Below, piece by piece: positions 7,516 through 14,560 of a stretch of DNA of 43,678 bases; position 1 is the first letter of the stretch; the number at the start of each line of letters is the position of its first letter. The stretch lies in assembly GCA_013138965.1 (NCBI GenBank), contig WTBT01000023.1:1-43678 (forward strand), in the 5' to 3' direction. The notes under the pieces were generated by a model, which was given only the letters and a program-made list of their open reading frames with translations, did not search any database and was not told where the DNA came from. A program made the position numbers and the translations under genes. The DNA comes from Candidatus Aegiribacteria sp. (lineage in GTDB: Bacteria; Fermentibacterota; Fermentibacteria; Fermentibacterales; JCC-6).

Positions 7516-8958
7516 TTGAAACACAGGAATATGACCCTGTTTGCAGTGTCCTGTATTATGCTTTTCGCGGCATCAGCTGGTGCGCAAACGGAAATCAGCG
7601 GTCCGCAGTCCGGAACGCTTGGTCCGGGAACATATCTTGTCACCGGTGAGATTTCGGTTGCGTCCGGCAATTCCCTTACTATTGAACCGGGAACAACATT
7701 CCTTCATAATGGTAACCATCAATGGCTTGTTTCCGGTACCTTTAGCGCGATCGGGACTGAGACTGACAGTATCCGTTTCCTGCGCCGGGAACCGGTCAGC
7801 GGTCACCGATGGGGAGGTCTACATTTTATAGGCGGCGCTCCGATAGCCAATCTTGATTACTGTGTTGTTGATTATTGTTACATTGATTACAGCTCAAGCT
7901 ATTATGCCAGCGTGAATGTTTACAACGGAGGGCTTGGGATATCTCTTAAGCACAGCACTATTACAAATGGATATGTAGGCTACTATGGCGGAGGATTGTA
8001 CGCAAAGAACGCATCAGTCCTGATAGACAGCTGCCTTATAGCGTACAACTATCAATGGAATCACTCCAGGGGAACTGCAGTCTACCTTGTGGGATGTGAT
8101 GATTCGGAGCTTCTCAACTCGGAATTTGGACATAATTCCTGCAGTATGAGCGGCTCTTGAAGCTCCTGCGGCGGCGGTGGGGTCCACTGCGAGAACTCGA
8201 ATACTCTGATTTCACACTGTATTATTCACAAGAATACGCTTCATGATCCCGGTGGAGGTGTGATGGCGACCTATAGCTGCAATGTAACGCTGGTTAACAA
8301 CACAATAGTTCTTAACAGCACAAACGGCACTGGAGGCGGGATCTGTACAATGGAAACCGGATCAACCTTCTCAGGTGTGAACAATATCATCGTCTTCAAC
8401 ACCTCGGGAGATAACACACAGTACGGTACGATGTACGGAGGAGGGGCAAGTACCCTGACTTATTCATGCATCTCGCAGGATATGCCCGGAATAGGTAACA
8501 TCAATGACACGCCCATGTTCGTGAATGCGACTGAAGATGATTACCATCTTTCTTACGGATCTCCCTGCATCGACGCGGGGGATCCGGCATCACCACCTGA
8601 CCCCGATGGCACCAGGGCTGATATGGGAGCTCTCTACTACGATCAGACCGGCATCGGTGGAGCTGTTAATCCGTCTTCCGCATTCGAGATGTACCCGGCT
8701 TCTCCGAATCCTTTCAGTTCCATCGTGAATATTTCCTTCAGCCTTCCCGATGACGGGAATGTAAAGATCATTATCTACGATATAGCCGGTCGTGAGGTGT
8801 TCACTATAACTGATGAGTATTTAACTTCCGGGTTTCACACCGAGGTGTGGGATGGCAGGAACAGTGCAGGGCAGAGGGCCCGGAACGGTGTTTACTTCTG
8901 CAGATGTGAATTCGATGGAGCTGTTCTGACGAAGCAGCTGATATTGATTGGAGATTAG
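7516..8958 (+). CDS. Secreted beta-helix selenoprotein 2 (UGA = Sec215) with FlgD-Ig-like tail
   Basis: The 480-residue reading contains an in-frame TGA at 8158-8160. The TTG at 7516 is chosen because AGGAGG lies nine bases before it; an ATG at 7531 is the alternative. A signal peptide ends ASAGAQ. It is a paralogue of the protein at 5213 throughout: the same EISGPQSG-LGPGTYLV start, beta-helix rungs (SVLIDSCLIAYN, VTLVNNTIVLNS), GSPCIDAGDP and DPDGTRADMGALYYDQ segment, and a FlgD-Ig-like tail. The local context of the TGA is SGS-U-SSCGGGGVHCENS. U, the following Cys, GGGGVH and the second Cys are all kept, while the two residues between U and C differ. This pattern is expected of a real UxxC motif, not a random stop. 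The last roughly 390 bases are nearly identical to gene 1. It is probably anchored or exported by a type IX-like route; its function is unknown. Confidence 0.82.
8161..8191 (+). promoter_or_regulatory. Candidate bacterial SECIS element of beta-helix selenoprotein 2
   Basis: GGCGGTG (8173-8179) pairs with CACTGCG (8185-8191) through six pairs, with only the outermost pair lost. The loop is GGGTC (8180-8184), again 20-24 bases after the UGA. The stem-loop is almost identical to that of gene 1, although the six bases directly after the UGA differ. Confidence 0.72.
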
Positions 8959-9058
8959 TAATGAAGGTTATTTGAATATTCTGTGGGAAGCAATGTTCTT
9001 GGCATTGATGAGAAATTGTCCATAGCCATAGGTAGTGTAACGTAATGATTGGAGAAGT

Positions 9059-10477
9059 ATGAAAAGTTCGGCAATGTATCCTGTATTATTGCTATCTGGC
9101 ATTCTTGCCAGTTCTTACGCACAGACGATACATTTCGGTGATAAGCAGATAATTACAACTAACGCCTGGGGTGCAGGAACGGTATATGCTGCAGATCTGG
9201 ATGGGGATGGTGATATGGATGCACTTTCAGCCTCCGGTAATCAGAATAAAATCGCATGGTATGAAAACGATGGATCAGGTAATTTCGGTCCGCAGCAAAT
9301 CATTTCTACCAGCGCAAATGATGCTATATATGTGCATGCCGAAGATCTGGACGGTGATGGCGATATGGATGTGCTGTCAGCTTCCTGTGTCGATAATAAG
9401 ATTGCCTGGTATGAAAATGACGGTTCTGGAAATTTCGGGATCCAACGAATAATTACCACCAATGCAAACTATGCGTACTCTGTATATGCCTCGGATCTGG
9501 ACGGGGATGGTGATCATGATGTGCTTTCTGCTTCCGTTAGTGATGATAAAATTGCATGGTATGAAAATGATGGCTCAGGCAATTTTGGAACTCAACAGAT
9601 TATTTCAACTGAAGTAGATGCCCCTAATTATGCTTACGCTGCCGATCTGGATGGAGATGGAGATATAGATGTGCTTTCTGCTTCAAGTTTAGATAATAAA
9701 ATAGCCTGGTACGAAAATGACGGTTCCGGCAACTTCGGATCGCAGCAGATTATTTCTACCGAAACTCATGGAGCTGCATTTGTTTATACTGCTGATATAG
9801 ACGGGGATGGTGACCCGGATGTACTTTCAGGTTCATTTGCTGATGACAAAATCGCGTGGTATGAAAATGATGGTTCAGGCAATTTCGGAACACAACAAGT
9901 TATCTCTACTGATGCCGATGGAGTAATAACTGTGTATTCAATTGATTTAGATAATGATGGCGATATGGATATACTTTCCGCTTCGGGTAATGATAATAAG
10001 ATTGCCTGGTATGAAAATGATGGTTCAGGTAATTTTGGAACACAACAAATCATCTCTACGAATGTATCATATGCTGTCAGTGTATTTGCAGCAGATTTAG
10101 ATAGTGACAACGATCCGGATGTACTTTCTGCATCCTTTTGGGATGATGAAATCGCCTGGTATGAAAACCTGCCGCTGACAGGCATCAATGATAATGCCAA
10201 TCCATCATCCAATACCCTGATGGTTTCCCCTTGCCCATCTGCTTCCTCAGTCAAGATTACCTTCAGCCTTCCCCATCAGGGTAACCTTAGAGTATCCATA
10301 TATGATATCATGGGGCGTGAGGTTGTTACAATCGCTGATCAATTCGCTACCGCCGGTGACTACAGTATGACGTGGGATGGCAGGAACACTGCAGGACAGA
10401 AAGTTCAGAGCGGCGTTTATTTTTGCAGGTATGAATTGGATGGTATTTCCCAGAATCGTGAAATCATACTGTTGTAA
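9059..10477 (+). CDS. Secreted seven-bladed FG-GAP/VCBS beta-propeller with FlgD-Ig-like tail
   Basis: This 472-residue protein starts at the ATG after GGAG (9051). The signal peptide ends near SSYAQ. Residues about 43-375 are seven tandem units of 50 residues, each with a calcium-binding loop (DLDGDGDMD type), then VLSAS, then KIAWYENDGSGNFG, then QQIIST. The partial strand before unit 1 can close the ring with unit 7, as in integrin-like propellers. The last unit has lost the NDGSGNFG part. The C-terminal domain (YDIMGREVVTI, WDGRN, SGVYFCRYELDG) matches those of the beta-helix proteins. It probably acts at the surface in adhesion or polymer binding; the ligand is unknown. No promoter like those of its upstream neighbours is visible in the 100-base gap, so it may be read through from gene 2. 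Confidence 0.85.
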   Translation: MKSSAMYPVLLLSGILASSYAQTIHFGDKQIITTNAWGAGTVYAADLDGDGDMDALSASGNQNKIAWYENDGSGNFGPQQIISTSANDAIYVHAEDLDGDGDMDVLSASCVDNKIAWYENDGSGNFGIQRIITTNANYAYSVYASDLDGDGDHDVLSASVSDDKIAWYENDGSGNFGTQQIISTEVDAPNYAYAADLDGDGDIDVLSASSLDNKIAWYENDGSGNFGSQQIISTETHGAAFVYTADIDGDGDPDVLSGSFADDKIAWYENDGSGNFGTQQVISTDADGVITVYSIDLDNDGDMDILSASGNDNKIAWYENDGSGNFGTQQIISTNVSYAVSVFAADLDSDNDPDVLSASFWDDEIAWYENLPLTGINDNANPSSNTLMVSPCPSASSVKITFSLPHQGNLRVSIYDIMGREVVTIADQFATAGDYSMTWDGRNTAGQKVQSGVYFCRYELDGISQNREIILL

Positions 10478-10543
10478 GAGAATGATGTAAAAGAGATGAA
10501 GCAAGATTTGAAAACACATAATATCAGGAAAAGGAGGTAGCAA

Positions 10544-11332
10544 ATGAAACTTTATTTGGTGATTCTCTGTGTTCTCAGTGCTCTGTGCATCGCAGAGACA
10601 ATCCCAGATTTCACGGTAACAGATCTTGATGGGACATCTCATCATCTCTATGAGTACCTGGATCAGGGAATGTATGCTGTGTTGTGCTTTTCAATGCCTC
10701 AGTCAGGTTGAGGCAGTTGCTGTCTCGCAGTTGGCGAGATGAATGATGCCTACGAGTTGTATAACGAGAATACCGGTCCTCTTCTGGTAATTACTTTCTA
10801 TCAGCAGTGGGGTTCCGGAGATGATCAGGAGTGTATTGATTTCAATAACTCTCAGGGAGTATTATATCCGACCGTAGCTGGAAGCCAGGGTGAACCGTTC
10901 ATAGATCAGTGTACGTTCATTCAAGCCTATACTGAGTACGACATCGTTGCCCCGAACAGGGAAATTGTGGAAATGAATATCAGTCCTTATGACGGTGTTC
11001 TATTGCAACTCTTGGAGGAGCATATTCAGACTGGTATTAGCGGTTCAAGTGATAATCTGATCCACAGTATATCACTATCACCAAATCCAGCAGCCGAGTA
11101 TTTGAATCTCAATTATTCTTTACAAAACACCAGCGAAGTAAAAATTGAAGTTTATAATATTGCGGGGCAGTTGGTGCGGCAACTTGTTGATGAGGACATG
11201 CCGCAGGGTAGTCACGATTTCATCTGGCAAGGGACAGATGATTCTGATAGGAGGCTTCCCAGCGGGATTTACATCTTCAGAATTGAAACTGAAGAAATGG
11301 TTGTTAACAGAGTAGTAACGCTTGTGAATTGA
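10544..11332 (+). CDS. Secreted thioredoxin-like selenoprotein (UGA = Sec56) with sorting tail
   Basis: The 262-residue reading includes an in-frame TGA at 10709-10711. The ATG at 10544 follows AAGGAGG (10531-10537). Residues 1-18 are a signal peptide. Then comes a redoxin start typical of the AhpC/TlpA/thioredoxin-like fold: IPDFTVTDLDGTSHHLYEYL, then MYAVLCFSMPQSG-U-GSC. Redoxins have WCxxC at this position, so UGSC is a selenocysteine form of the catalytic motif. The frame continues with LAVGEMNDAYELYN and LLVITFYQQWG, and ends in a FlgD-Ig-like domain (LSPNPA, VYNIAGQLV, SGIYIFRIE). A perfect 6-bp SECIS-like stem follows the UGA. The product is probably an extracytoplasmic thiol or peroxide redox protein. 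If the UGA were a stop, only a 55-residue stub would be made, leaving a conserved open frame behind it. Confidence 0.87.
10712..10750 (+). promoter_or_regulatory. Candidate bacterial SECIS element of the thioredoxin-like gene
   Basis: The upper stem is TCTCGC (10723-10728) with GCGAGA (10734-10739), perfectly paired, with loop AGTTG 18-22 bases after the UGA and a G at loop position 2. Two G-T pairs extend it. A lower stem, GGCA (10712-10715) with TGCC (10747-10750), closes it across an internal loop. Confidence 0.75.
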
Positions 11333-11512
11333 AGATTTTGATCCTGCTTCCCCGTCGAAGCAGCCTATGATGATTTGAGAGCGGTAACGATGAGTGAGGA
11401 TGATCCACTGAGACAAGAAGGAGGATTATTGATTGTATCCGTTGATATCATGTGATTTTCCTTAAAGGCTTTAAATAACAGTCCTTTTACTATTTAAAAG
11501 ATAGGAGACGCT

Positions 11513-12136
11513 ATGCGTACGCTTACATTTATTCTGCTGACTTTGATCCTGGTTGCCAGTGCTGCAACCGTTACCTTCCAGCCCGATGCAGCGGTGGGGA
11601 AAGATACAATTACCTGGAAATTTTACCCAAATAGCAGTTTTGGAACCTTTGCAGCCATTGAATGGGGTACTCTTGCCAATCCTGATGACACCATCCATGG
11701 ATTTATTGAATTCACTGAACTTAATGATCCTCAGTACCAGGGAGTAATCGTTAACTCAGCTATTATACATTTTTACGCATTTTCCGTAGACGGTGGTGGT
11801 CAGCCGTACCAGTATGGTCCCTGCGATACTCCATGGGAAGAGAGTACTCTTACCTGGAACACAATGCCTGGAACCCATGAAACCATCACAACAACCTACC
11901 CCTCCAGTTCAGGCTGGATAACCTACGATATCACTGCATGGGTACAGAACTGGCTTGACGGAACTTGGAATAACAATGGTCTTGCATTTATCGATAATGA
12001 GGGTATTAATCAGTGTATTTGTGCCCGTTCTAGCGACTACTCAGTGGATCCCTCTCTGCGTCCCAAGCTGATACTGGATTACTCCTCCGCAGCACTAGAT
12101 GAAACCACTTGGGGGGAGCTAAAGGCAACGTTTTAA
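11513..12136 (+). CDS. Secreted CBM96/DNRLRE-type domain protein with C-terminal TTWGxLKxxF
   Basis: This 207-residue protein has an ATG preceded by AGGAG. A short signal peptide (LTFILLTLILVASAATV) leads into a beta-sandwich of the DNRLRE/CBM96 kind. Visible hallmarks are QPDAAVGKDT, NSSFGT near the start, IHGFIEF, SAIIHFYAF, then the diagnostic PWEESTLTWNTMP and a WITYDITAWVQNWLDG strand, ending RPKLILDYSS. Such domains occur in secreted polysaccharide-binding proteins. The protein then ends LDETTWGELKATF, the same short tag as the protein at 3928 (ENTTWGLIKHSF). The gap before it (11333-11512) has a small hairpin (GCTTC-GAAGC) and AAGGAGGATTATTGATTG, which resembles the start region of the 7516 gene but opens only an eight-codon frame. 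Confidence 0.8.
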   Translation: MRTLTFILLTLILVASAATVTFQPDAAVGKDTITWKFYPNSSFGTFAAIEWGTLANPDDTIHGFIEFTELNDPQYQGVIVNSAIIHFYAFSVDGGGQPYQYGPCDTPWEESTLTWNTMPGTHETITTTYPSSSGWITYDITAWVQNWLDGTWNNNGLAFIDNEGINQCICARSSDYSVDPSLRPKLILDYSSAALDETTWGELKATF

Positions 12137-12640
12137 CAAAGCATTTGTTTGTGGGAGGTCATACAGCGATATTTGCCGATCAACAAGGAGAACTAGCACT
12201 CTGTCAATCTTCAAATAATGGGTAGGGCTTCTTCAGTTTTATTCGTGCATCCGTGGCTGTGAATCTCCGAATCATAGGTTCCGCTTTAGAATTCCGTTTT
12301 TTCTACCAGGTAGCCTATTTCTTAAATGTCCATTGATCAGGTATCCTTCTGTTTATGTATACTTTGTTATTATTTAGGGCATAGCCTTCTGCAGCCGTAA
12401 CTCTTATACTCTCAAACACTTACGCGTTACACTCAGCTGTAACTAGGAAACTCGGGCTAGAATATCTCTTCCTCTTTGTGTAATTGGATTATAGTACTCT
12501 ATGAGCAATCCAATCAGTATACTTGATTGAGCATTAGTCTCGGCTGATTTTACTGTTCGATCCATCATGATATTTTGTGTTTGCGTTAAGCCATTTTGAA
12601 TTCGTGCTTGTTTGAGCACGTTAAACAGAAATACAGACCC
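12137..12640. other. Gene-poor stretch with a possible short relic frame
   Basis: No convincing gene is present. On the minus strand about 12458-12640 reads a short open frame (LFNVLKQARIQNGLTQTQN, then ETNAQSSILIGLLIEYYNPITQ) that ends in TAG. It looks protein-like but has no clear start or family, and may be a gene relic. A small inverted repeat (AACAAA-GCA-TTTGTT) follows the 11513 gene without a T-run. Confidence 0.3.
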
Positions 12641-13117
12641 GAAGCGACTTAAGAAGCGACCGTGGTTCTATTGTGATAACAAAAAAATCGACATGCAAAC
12701 CTGTAGCTTGCATGAATGATCCCTGATCCGACCAGCACAAATCCGGAGAAAAATAAAGAACAAGATATGAGCCAGCATTGGCGACGAAGAGGTGGCCGCA
12801 GGCCACAATCCCTGCGGAGTTCCGGGACAATGTCCAGGAACGGAGCAGCCGGAGGACGCCCCGCGCTGAACTCCATGAGCTTGAAGTCTGCGTGATGTGT
12901 GGGGCGACCGACAGAACCGGAGCGGAGTGGTTGGCGGAGCTTATGAGCATAGCATATAAGCTGGGACAACCGCGGAGCGGAGGTGGAGAGCAGCGCACCA
13001 CAGTCGGCAGAACCTCAGCGGTGCGCTGCGGCTGTGTTTTCTATCGAAATCTCCTGAAAATCATTCATTCTCACGATATTCCGGCACGAAAAAGGTTATC
13101 ACCCGGTTCAAAATTCC
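12641..13117. other. GC-rich, hairpin-rich non-coding island beside tRNA-Arg
   Basis: Base composition rises visibly compared with the AT-richer stretch before it. CGGAG-type words recur (for example near 12815, 12840, 12918 and 12972). Hairpins are GTGGCC-GCA-GGCCAC (12792-12806) and AGCGCACC with GGTGCGCT (12992-12999 and 13020-13027). Open frames exist on both strands but look like by-products of GC richness: low-complexity, Arg/Ser-rich and without domains. This could be a structured RNA or an inserted element, but I cannot name it. Confidence 0.35.
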
Positions 13118-13174
13118 GTACCAAAAGGGACGGAGGTAATTAGAATTTCTAATTACCTCCGTCCCTTTTGGTAC
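13118..13174. repeat. Perfect 28-bp palindrome overlapping the tRNA-Arg 3' end
   Basis: Arm 13118-13145 is the exact reverse complement of arm 13147-13174, with one base between. Each arm contains AAAAGGGACGGAGGTAATTA or its complement. The right arm runs into the CCA end of the tRNA gene (13169-13172). There is no T-run, so it is a poor terminator. It resembles a REP/MITE-type element placed at a tRNA end, but no transposase is nearby. Confidence 0.85.
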
Positions 13175-13244
13175 CCCCGACGGGATTCGAACCCATGCTT
13201 CCGGCTCCGGAGGCCGACGCTCTATCCAGCTGAGCTACGGGGGC
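13169..13244 (-). tRNA. tRNA-Arg (anticodon CCG)
   Basis: It folds as a full cloverleaf: acceptor GCCCCCG with CGGGGGT (first pair G-U), D-arm GCTC-GAGC, anticodon stem TCGGC-GCCGG around loop CTCCGGA, T-arm with GGTTCGAATCC, then encoded CCA. The anticodon is CCG and reads CGG arginine codons. The last bases are shared with the palindrome. Confidence 0.95.
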
Positions 13245-13274
13245 ACCTTTGATTGTAATATGCAGCAGAATAAG

Positions 13275-13760
13275 TTAGAAGGTAATCTTATCCACTTCCG
13301 GCTTTTGGTCTTTTTCAAGAGTAAGGAGGGCCATTGTTCTGTTTCCAATCGACCCTGATACTGCTCCCGGATTCAACATAAGAACACCATCTTTGATCTC
13401 TTCATTGAATACGTGTGAATGGCCGAAAACAATTATGTCCGGATTACGTGAATTGAACCTTTTGAAAATCCTGTTCTCTATTCCGAATCTTGCGCCAGTG
13501 CCGTGTGTCATGCATATCCTGTATCCTTCAAGTTCCAGCTCAAGGCTTTCAGGATATCTTGTGGTGATATCGTACTGATCCATATTGCCGTGTACCGCTT
13601 TTACGGGTGCGAATCTTTCAAGGTCGATTATAACGGCCAGGTCAATCATGTCTCCGGAATGCAGGATAAGATCGGATTCTGCACAAATCTCATATACCCG
13701 GCCGGGGATTGCCCCCAGCCTTGTTGGTATATGAGTATCTGAAAGAACAGCTATTTTCAA
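13275..13760 (-). CDS. YfcE/MJ0936-type metallophosphoesterase
   Basis: This 161-residue protein is the usual length for small calcineurin-like phosphodiesterases of the YfcE group. Metal-binding motifs are in order: SDTH (D8, H10), SGDM (D37), HGNMD (N59), MTHG (H86) and FGHSH (H114, H116). The family hydrolyses phosphodiester bonds in vitro with manganese; the physiological substrate is not known. The start is a TTG (13758-13760) directly after the stop of the small basic gene, so the two are translationally coupled. It is the last gene of the HU transcript and ends before tRNA-Arg. Confidence 0.88.
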   Translation of the reverse strand: MKIAVLSDTHIPTRLGAIPGRVYEICAESDLILHSGDMIDLAVIIDLERFAPVKAVHGNMDQYDITTRYPESLELELEGYRICMTHGTGARFGIENRIFKRFNSRNPDIIVFGHSHVFNEEIKDGVLMLNPGAVSGSIGNRTMALLTLEKDQKPEVDKITF

Positions 13761-13856
13761 TTACTTATTCTTCTTCTTATGTCTGTTTGCGCGACGCCTT
13801 TTCTTTAGCTTGTGCTTTGCGATTTTCTTGCGCTTTTTCTTCTTTCCATTGGGCAT
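13761..13856 (-). CDS. Tiny basic AURKAIP1/COX24 (mS38/bS22-like) ribosomal-type protein
   Basis: This 31-residue protein is almost entirely Lys/Arg/His (MPNGKKKKRKKIAKHKLKKR, then RANRHKKKNK). It matches the bacterial AURKAIP1/COX24-domain peptides of Bacteroidota and relatives, which have the form MPxGKKxxRHKxxTHKRKKRxRKNRHKKK. These peptides are related to the mitochondrial ribosome protein mS38 and bind the ribosome. Its ATG directly follows the TAG of HU with no gap, and its TAA directly precedes the TTG of the phosphoesterase, so all three genes are coupled. It is too short for most gene finders. The family assignment is from sequence pattern. Confidence 0.8.
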   Translation of the reverse strand: MPNGKKKKRKKIAKHKLKKRRRANRHKKKNK

Positions 13857-14138
13857 CTATTCGGCAACCTTATTTTTAACGAGTCTTGAGGGTTTGAATA
13901 CAGGGACTTTCCGTCTTGGAACTTCAACAGCGGCGCCTGTGTGAGGATTCCTTGCAATACGCTTCTTGCGGTCTACAACCTTGAATGTACCAAAACGTCT
14001 AATTTCTACATGCTCGTTCTTGTAAAGAGCCTCTCTGATTTCTTCAAGGAATCCATCGACCACCGAAGCAATATCCTTTTTATTCAGATCAATATCACCG
14101 CGTGACGCAATCTTGGATACGATGTCTGCTTTTGTCAT
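13857..14138 (-). CDS. hup: HU/IHF-family DNA-binding protein
   Basis: This 93-residue protein has the typical HU length. The ATG at 14136-14138 is chosen because GGAGGAA precedes it; a longer reading upstream is not supported. Features in order are MTKADIVSKIA, a helix pair, the RRFGTFKV strand, and the DNA-contacting beta-arm with RKKRIARNPHTGAAVEVPRR, including the conserved Pro that intercalates in the minor groove. It bends and compacts DNA in the nucleoid. It is the first gene of a three-gene transcript. The upstream region 14139-14402 shows nothing I can define. Confidence 0.95.
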   Translation of the reverse strand: MTKADIVSKIASRGDIDLNKKDIASVVDGFLEEIREALYKNEHVEIRRFGTFKVVDRKKRIARNPHTGAAVEVPRRKVPVFKPSRLVKNKVAE

Positions 14139-14402
14139 TTTTCCTCCGTTAGTGTTTAATGTTAACCGATAAACATGATTCCGGTTTTGCAACTTGCATT
14201 ATTCTTACGGCTTCTCCGCAGAACGGTTAAGATAGACAATATCAATGAGTTCAGCAAGGGGCGCAATGGAATCATACAATAATGCACTTATATTCATATT
14301 ATTTCATGTTGCCATTAATATATATCCATACTACTCTTTAACTCAACAGTAAAAACACCACACAAACTACTTCTGAGGTTCTCCAACTTGACAGGAGAAA
14401 AA

Positions 14403-14428
14403 GCGGAGAGGAGAACTCCCCGCCTTTT
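14403..14428 (-). terminator. Terminator between tRNA-Ala and the HU region
   Basis: GCGGAGAG (14403-14410) pairs with CTCCCCGC (14416-14423) with one mismatch and loop GAGAA. A-run on the left and T-run on the right let it work in both directions. It lies just after the 3' end of tRNA-Ala on the minus strand. Confidence 0.75.
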
Positions 14429-14430
14429 TA

Positions 14431-14507
14431 TGGTGGAGCTGACGGGAGTCGAACCCGTGACCCCCTGACTGCCAGTCAGGTGCTCATACCAACTGAGCTA
14501 CAGCCCC
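14431..14507 (-). tRNA. tRNA-Ala (anticodon GGC)
   Basis: Cloverleaf with acceptor GGGGCTG paired to CAGCTCC. The third pair is G-U, the alanine identity element. The anticodon arm is CCTGA-CTGGCAG-TCAGG with anticodon GGC, the T-loop is TTCGACT, and CCA is encoded. Confidence 0.97.
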
Positions 14508-14560
14508 TCTGAAGTAGGTGTACACTACGAAAATGACGGTAAAAGTCAATAGGGATTTAC

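Noticed and set aside
5870-8160. UGA reassigned to glycine or tryptophan throughout the genome
   Set aside because: Many genes here end properly at UGA, often in ATGA overlaps with the next gene (rbfA/truB, ribF/rpsO, apbE/amrS). Only three UGAs are bypassed, each with a hairpin and a UxxC context.
5213-8958. Beta-helix genes as pseudogenes split by nonsense mutations
   Set aside because: Both copies have the UGA at the same place, no other stop or frameshift, and conserved sequence on both sides.
9185-10185. CRISPR-like regular repeats
   Set aside because: The 150-base period is coding, with no short palindromic repeats or unique spacers of CRISPR size; no array is seen elsewhere in the window.
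9171-10254. Repeat-containing frames antisense or out of frame to the beta-propeller gene
   Set aside because: They are shadows of the 150-base coding repeat of the real gene.
12597-12625. GTTAAAC near 12620 as an integron attC core
   Set aside because: There is no matching partner core, no folded attC arms and no integrase.
12621-13143. Open frames of 106-126 residues on both strands of the GC-rich island
   Set aside because: They overlap each other on both strands, are Arg/Ser/Cys-rich, and have no domain-like pattern or ribosome site.
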